Part shown: positions 60,155 through 64,000 of the stretch, piece after piece
How the letters are laid out: the number at the start of each line of letters is the position of its first letter
How positions within the stretch are numbered: position 1 is the stretch's first letter
NCBI RefSeq assembly: GCF_010104355.1
Contig: NZ_CP044972.1
Coordinates: 2,852,001-2,916,000 of the forward strand
DNA from: Hydrogenophaga sp. PBL-H3
Lineage (GTDB): Bacteria; Pseudomonadota; Gammaproteobacteria; Burkholderiales; Burkholderiaceae_C
Length of the DNA: 64,000 bases
Reading direction: 5' to 3'
Translations under genes and position numbers: made by a program
The notes under the pieces: model-generated
What the model saw: the letters and a program-made list of their open reading frames with translations, nothing else
Databases searched by the model: none
What the model was told of the DNA's origin: nothing

Positions 60155-61069
60155 TCAACCTTTGCGCAGCCCCAGCCACATCACCGTGGCCACCACCAGC
60201 AGGCCGCCGGCCACTTGCACCGCCGCGATCGACTGACCCAGGATCGCCCAGGCCAGCACCAGCGCAAAGATGGGCTCGATGTTCATGATGGCCGAGTTGC
60301 CCACCACGCCGAGCTTGGGCAGCACCGTGAACATGATGGTGAAGGCGGTGCCGTAAAGCACCGTGAGTCCGAACAGACCCCACCAGCCCATCGGCGCCAG
60401 CGGCAAGGCCAGACCGCCCTGCACGCCACACGCGATCAGGGCCATGACGCCCACCATGGCCATGGTGGTCGCCGTGCGCAAGCGACCATCGAGGCCGGCG
60501 GTCTCGTGCTGCGTGATCACCAGCGCCAGACCAAACGTGGCCGCCGCCGCCAGGGCAAACGCCACGCCCACACCGATCTGCGCCCAATGGCCCGAGGCGC
60601 CAATCCCCGAAGCGGCGCCAAACACATCCAATGCCAGCGCCAGACCCAGCAGCATCACCGGCATGGCGCGCAACACCCGAGGCTGAGGCCGCTGACCGTA
60701 GACCACACGCGCCCAGAGCGCCGTCCACAGCGGGTAGGTGTTGAACGCGAGCAAAGCCAGCGCCACCGGCAAGCGAGCCACCGACGCATACAGACACAAG
60801 CTCTGCACCCCCACCAGCACACCGATGGCGGGCAAGGCTTTGCGGTGGCGTGCCTGCAAGCGCACCGGCACGCGGTAGACCAGCAGGATCAGCCCAACGA
60901 CCAACGCCGTGGTTCCACTTCGAAATGCCACCGCCGTGGCCACGCTCACCCCGTTGTCAAAGGCCAGGCGGGCCGCCACGTGGTTGGCCCCCATCATGAG
61001 AGCGACGAGCAACAACGTGGCGAAGGCGGCGCGGCTGAGGGCCGCGGCAGGTGCAGTAGCGCAAGCCAT
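60155..61069 (-). CDS. DMT-superfamily transporter (EamA type)
   Basis: This 304-aa inner-membrane protein has ten hydrophobic helices in two EamA repeats (FATLLLVALMMGANHVAARL near residue 16; a second repeat from about residue 155 starting IGVGVAFALAAAATFGLALV). The ALLAFNTYPLWTALWA segment is typical. Such proteins export amino acids or metabolites; substrate unknown. It ends tail-to-tail with the S4-domain gene. On the same strand, 15 bp upstream, is the TPR/oxygenase gene, so the two may be co-transcribed. Confidence 0.86.
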   Translation of the reverse strand: MACATAPAAALSRAAFATLLLVALMMGANHVAARLAFDNGVSVATAVAFRSGTTALVVGLILLVYRVPVRLQARHRKALPAIGVLVGVQSLCLYASVARLPVALALLAFNTYPLWTALWARVVYGQRPQPRVLRAMPVMLLGLALALDVFGAASGIGASGHWAQIGVGVAFALAAAATFGLALVITQHETAGLDGRLRTATTMAMVGVMALIACGVQGGLALPLAPMGWWGLFGLTVLYGTAFTIMFTVLPKLGVVGNSAIMNIEPIFALVLAWAILGQSIAAVQVAGGLLVVATVMWLGLRKG

Positions 61070-61084
61070 GCGGTCGGTTCGTGT

Positions 61085-62833
61085 TCAGCGCAGCTGGCGG
61101 CCAAAGAGGTAGGTCATGTTGACGCGGCGGCTCTCGTAGCTGTCGACAAACCGGATCGTGTCGGTCTCATGGAACAGCGCCGAGTTGAACAGCACGGCCC
61201 GGTTGCAGCGGTGCGGCACGGTGACGCACTTCGCCTCGTGCTGCTGCAGGAAGCTGTAGATCAGCGTGCTGTCGATGTTGTATTGCTCGAAGGTCCAGTC
61301 TTCGGGCGCGGGCACGTCGTACACCTTCAATCCGCCGCTGTCGGGATCGAGGTTGTGTTCGCTGGGCGCGATCCAGAAGTTCAGGTTGACCTTGGCGAAG
61401 TCGGCATGCACGTTGATGCCGCGCGTGAGCGCCGGCTCGTACTTGAAGCCCCAGAGCTGCGTGAGCAGATAGTCCTGAAACACGAGCGGCATGCGCTGCC
61501 TGAGCTCACGCGCCAGCTGCAGGTGCAGCGGACTGTTGAAGCCTCGGTTGGCGAAGGCTCCCAGGTAGCTGTTGGCGTATTCACCGTGCCACACACGCGA
61601 GGCGTGCGCGAAATCCTGAAAGGCCTTGAGCGCCGGCTCCGAGAGGAAGTTGTCGATGGTCAGGATTTCGGGCGTGCCGGCCAGGTAGGCTTCTTCCAAC
61701 GCGCGCCAGTCGTTGGCCGGGTTGAGCACGTCGGGCATCGACGGCATGGCGTGCAACCAGCTGGCGCTCAGATACACCTTCATGCGCGCGAGCTCGCTGG
61801 GTGAAGCGCGCACGGCCAGGGGCGTTGCGGCATCCGGCACCTGTTTCAACAGGGGTTCTGCTGTCTTGAGAAAAGCAGCGAGGCCCGGTACATCGTGAGC
61901 GTGCCGCTGCAACCAGCGCGCCTGTTGCACGTCGTGTTTGAGCTTGAAGGCGCTGATGGCCACCCCCGTGTGCTGGAGGCGGGGCGACTGCCAGGTGGCC
62001 TGCAAATACGCGGCGAGGCTCTTGCGACCAGCTTCGATCACGCGCGGCGTGTCCACGCTGTCGCTGAGCACCGTGGCAGCCAGGCTGGTGTGGGCCTGCA
62101 CCATGGAAGGCTCCAGCGCGAGCGCCTTGTCGAAACTCACCACCGCTTCGGCCGTGCGGTCCAGCAGCCTGAGCGCGTTGCCCCGCTCGACCCAGGCCTG
62201 GGCGTGCCGGGGGTGCGCACGCGTTGCGCGCTCGGCGCTGTCCAGTGCCTCCTGGTAGCGCGCCAGTTCACTCAGCGCATTGCTCACATTGCACAGCACC
62301 ACCGGGTTGTCGGGCTCCACCCTCAACGCCTGCTCGTAACTGGTCAGCGCCTCAGGCTGCTGCCCCATGAGTTGCAGCACATTGCCCCGGTTGCACAGCA
62401 GCGCCACATGCTGCGGATGCGACTGCAGGGCACGGTCGAAACAGGCCAGGGCCTGCGGCCATTGCTGCAGCTTCTTGTGCAGCAGTCCGAGGTTGATCGC
62501 GATGTCGGCGTCGTCAGGGCGCAGCGCCTGCGCCTGTTCATAGGCGGCCAAGGCCTCGGCTTCACGGCCCAGTTGCTGCAAGGTGAAGGCGAGGTTGTTC
62601 TGCGCGTCGGCGTTGTGCGGGCTGGCCTGCACCGCGCGGTCGAAATGAAGCGCAGCGCGCTCTACATCACCGGCCTGCGACTCCAGCAATCCCAAGTGGT
62701 ACCGCACGCCGAAGTCGTTGGGAAACTGACGCAGCACGCCCTCGTACAGCGTTCGCGCGTTGTCGAGCTGACCTTGCGAATGGAAGTGCACGGCCAGCTG
62801 CATCTGGTCGGCGGGCGCGAGGGAGGCGTTCAT
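61085..62833 (-). CDS. TPR-repeat protein with C-terminal 2-oxoglutarate/Fe(II) oxygenase-like domain
   Basis: This 582-aa cytoplasmic protein has about seven TPR units in residues 10-270 (FGVRYHLGLLESQAGDVERA, AQNNLAFTLQQLGREAEALA, AWVERGNALRLLDRTAEAVV). The C-terminal 200 residues form a putative 2-oxoglutarate oxygenase: iron ligands in INVHADFAKVNLNFW (HxD) and SALFHETD, with RRVNMTYLFG providing the arginine for 2-oxoglutarate. It probably hydroxylates a protein or small molecule; the target is unknown. ATG 62833 is chosen. Confidence 0.82.
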   Translation of the reverse strand: MNASLAPADQMQLAVHFHSQGQLDNARTLYEGVLRQFPNDFGVRYHLGLLESQAGDVERAALHFDRAVQASPHNADAQNNLAFTLQQLGREAEALAAYEQAQALRPDDADIAINLGLLHKKLQQWPQALACFDRALQSHPQHVALLCNRGNVLQLMGQQPEALTSYEQALRVEPDNPVVLCNVSNALSELARYQEALDSAERATRAHPRHAQAWVERGNALRLLDRTAEAVVSFDKALALEPSMVQAHTSLAATVLSDSVDTPRVIEAGRKSLAAYLQATWQSPRLQHTGVAISAFKLKHDVQQARWLQRHAHDVPGLAAFLKTAEPLLKQVPDAATPLAVRASPSELARMKVYLSASWLHAMPSMPDVLNPANDWRALEEAYLAGTPEILTIDNFLSEPALKAFQDFAHASRVWHGEYANSYLGAFANRGFNSPLHLQLARELRQRMPLVFQDYLLTQLWGFKYEPALTRGINVHADFAKVNLNFWIAPSEHNLDPDSGGLKVYDVPAPEDWTFEQYNIDSTLIYSFLQQHEAKCVTVPHRCNRAVLFNSALFHETDTIRFVDSYESRRVNMTYLFGRQLR

Positions 62834-62901
62834 CGCAGAAGTCCTTGCTTGACGGTCAATACAGCGGCTCATCACCGAGGCCTGGTTCGGGGCCGGACGT
62901 G

Positions 62902-62932
62902 AAAAAGCCCCACAGCCAATGGCGGTGGGGCT
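62902..62932 (-). terminator. Rho-independent terminator downstream of tRNA-Ser
   Basis: On the minus strand, AGCCCCAC pairs with GTGGGGCT around an 11-nt loop and is followed by TTTT within GGGGCTTTTTC. It lies directly downstream of the tRNA-Ser gene and ends its transcript. Confidence 0.85.
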
Positions 62933-62942
62933 TGGTGTCTGG

Positions 62943-63032
62943 CGGAGCGAGAGGGATTCGAACCCTCGATGAGGCTCTACACCCCATACTCCCTTAGCAG
63001 GGGAGCACCTTCGGCCACTCGGTCATCGCTCC
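62943..63032 (-). tRNA. tRNA-Ser (GCU)
   Basis: On the minus strand the gene begins GGAGCGATGACCGAGTGG. The 7-bp acceptor stem GGAGCGA / TCGCTCC, the anticodon loop CTGCTAA (anticodon GCT), a long variable arm typical of serine tRNAs and the T-loop GGTTCGAATCC are all seen. The discriminator is G and a CCA end is encoded at 62942-62940. Its position after lysC is common in Burkholderiales. Confidence 0.95.
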
Positions 63033-63085
63033 GGAAGCTGCGTATTATGCCTCAAGTCACCCGGCCTTCTCTCTGGGCAGAGGCT

Positions 63086-64000
63086 TCAGCCGGCGATGGT
63101 GTCGGCGGTCTGATCGAGGTCGAATTCGCGGTGCAGCGAACGCACGGCGAGTTCCATGTATTTCTCGTCGATCACCACCGAGGTCTTGATCTCCGAGGTC
63201 GAGATCATCTGGATGTTGATGCCCTCGGTGCTCAGGCACTTGAACATGCGACTGGCCACGCCCACATGGCTGCGCATGCCGATGCCCACGATGCTGACCT
63301 TGCAGATGCGCGCATCACCCACCACCTCGGCAGCACCCAGCGCGGGCACGACCTTGGCCTTGAGCAGGTCCAGCGTTTTCTGGAACTCGTTGCGGTGCAC
63401 CGTGAAGCTGAAGTCGGTCTTTCCGTCCTTGCTCAGGTTCTGGATGATCACGTCGACTTCGATGTTCGCGTCGGCCACCGCGCCCAGGATCTGGTAAGCG
63501 ATACCGGGGGTGTCGGGCACGCCGAGCACGGAGATTTTGGCTTCGTCGCGGTTGAACGCAATGCCTGAGACGACAGCTTGTTCCATGGTTTCTTCTTCCT
63601 CAAAAGTGATCAGGGTGCCGGAGGCGGCTTCAACATTCAGGTCGATGTCCCATGGCGTGAAGCTGGAGAGCACGCGCAGGGGCACCTTGTACTTGCCGGC
63701 GAATTCCACCGAACGGATCTGCAGCACTTTGCTGCCCATGCTGGCCATCTCCAGCATCTCTTCAAAGCTCACACGCTCCAGGCGGCGGGCTTGCGGCACC
63801 ACGCGCGGGTCGGTGGTGTAGACGCCGTCCACATCGGTGTAGATCAGGCATTCGGCGGCCTTGAGCGCGGCGGCCACGGCCACGGCCGAAGTGTCGCTTC
63901 CACCGCGGCCCAGCGTGGTGATGTGACCTTCGGGGTCCACACCCTGGAAGCCGGTGACGATGACGACCTTGCCTGCCGTCAGGTCGGCGCGGATGCGCAC
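63086..64000 (-). CDS. lysC: Aspartate kinase, 3' part
   Basis: At least 304 aa are visible; the 5' part lies beyond the right edge. The kinase domain end shows TLGRGGSDTSAVAVAAALKA and YTDVDGVYTTDPRVV. Two ACT domains follow (ISVLGVPDTPGIAYQILGAV and VSIVGIGMRSHVGVASRMF), the feedback-control region for lysine and threonine. The enzyme phosphorylates aspartate at the entry to the lysine, methionine and threonine pathways. The 53 bp between its stop and the tRNA-Ser gene show nothing else. Confidence 0.95.
   Translation of the reverse strand: MRIRADLTAGKVVIVTGFQGVDPEGHITTLGRGGSDTSAVAVAAALKAAECLIYTDVDGVYTTDPRVVPQARRLERVSFEEMLEMASMGSKVLQIRSVEFAGKYKVPLRVLSSFTPWDIDLNVEAASGTLITFEEEETMEQAVVSGIAFNRDEAKISVLGVPDTPGIAYQILGAVADANIEVDVIIQNLSKDGKTDFSFTVHRNEFQKTLDLLKAKVVPALGAAEVVGDARICKVSIVGIGMRSHVGVASRMFKCLSTEGINIQMISTSEIKTSVVIDEKYMELAVRSLHREFDLDQTADTIAG

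Overview
The window is high-GC DNA from a phototrophic betaproteobacterium, most likely a Burkholderiales member close to the Comamonadaceae. Three things point there: a purple-bacterial photosynthesis gene cluster with the aerobic cyclase gene acsF and a HiPIP electron carrier; the lysC / tRNA-Ser(GCU) neighbourhood; and GC-rich palindromic intergenic repeats of the kind common in that family. Genes are densely packed, often with 1-4 bp start/stop overlaps. I see no insertion sequence, prophage or CRISPR array. These statements rest on reading the sequence; no database search was run.

Region 1 (1-13766) is dominated by sulfur metabolism. After a partial binding-protein gene, a periplasmic binding protein / MauG-like dihaem protein pair and a flavin-dependent monooxygenase, there is a four-gene operon (3883-7936): rhodanese, serine O-acetyltransferase, a family 2A encapsulin shell protein, and a SufS-type cysteine desulfurase with a long disordered N-terminal extension. 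This is the layout of the family 2A encapsulin sulfur nanocompartment. In this sequence the desulfurase carries a frameshift between its PLP lysine and its catalytic cysteine. A terminator-like hairpin with a U-tract lies in the leader. Downstream are a sulfate/thiosulfate ABC transporter (sbp-cysTWA) and several small genes.

Region 2 (13795-16740) holds a PRC-barrel protein, two Crp/Fnr-family regulators and a hemerythrin-domain protein.

Region 3 (16755-40706) is one arm of the photosynthesis gene cluster. A long minus-strand superoperon runs bchF-N-B-H-L-M-lhaA-puhA-B-C-acsF-puhE-crtI-crtB. Diverging from it are ppaA (aerR) and ppsR, then bchG-bch2-bchP and a small membrane protein, ending against a convergent HiPIP gene. 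Candidate PpsR operators (TGT-N12-ACA) lie before bchF and bchG. The puf genes, bchC/X/Y/Z, bchI/D and crtC/D/E/F are not in the window.

Region 4 (40924-46385) has hpnD-hpnE (squalene synthesis for hopanoids), a glutathione S-transferase, a HAD phosphatase, ferrochelatase and a LysE-type exporter.

Region 5 (46408-54085) is a branched-chain-amino-acid-type ABC transporter operon with an alpha/beta hydrolase and its own sigma-54 activator, complete with a -24/-12 promoter and three palindromic candidate enhancer sites. Region 6 (54198-59644) is a tripartite tricarboxylate transporter (tctCBA) divergent from its two-component system (tctDE). The rest (59641-64000) contains an S4-domain RNA-binding protein, a DMT exporter, a TPR/2-oxoglutarate-oxygenase protein, tRNA-Ser and the 3' part of lysC.
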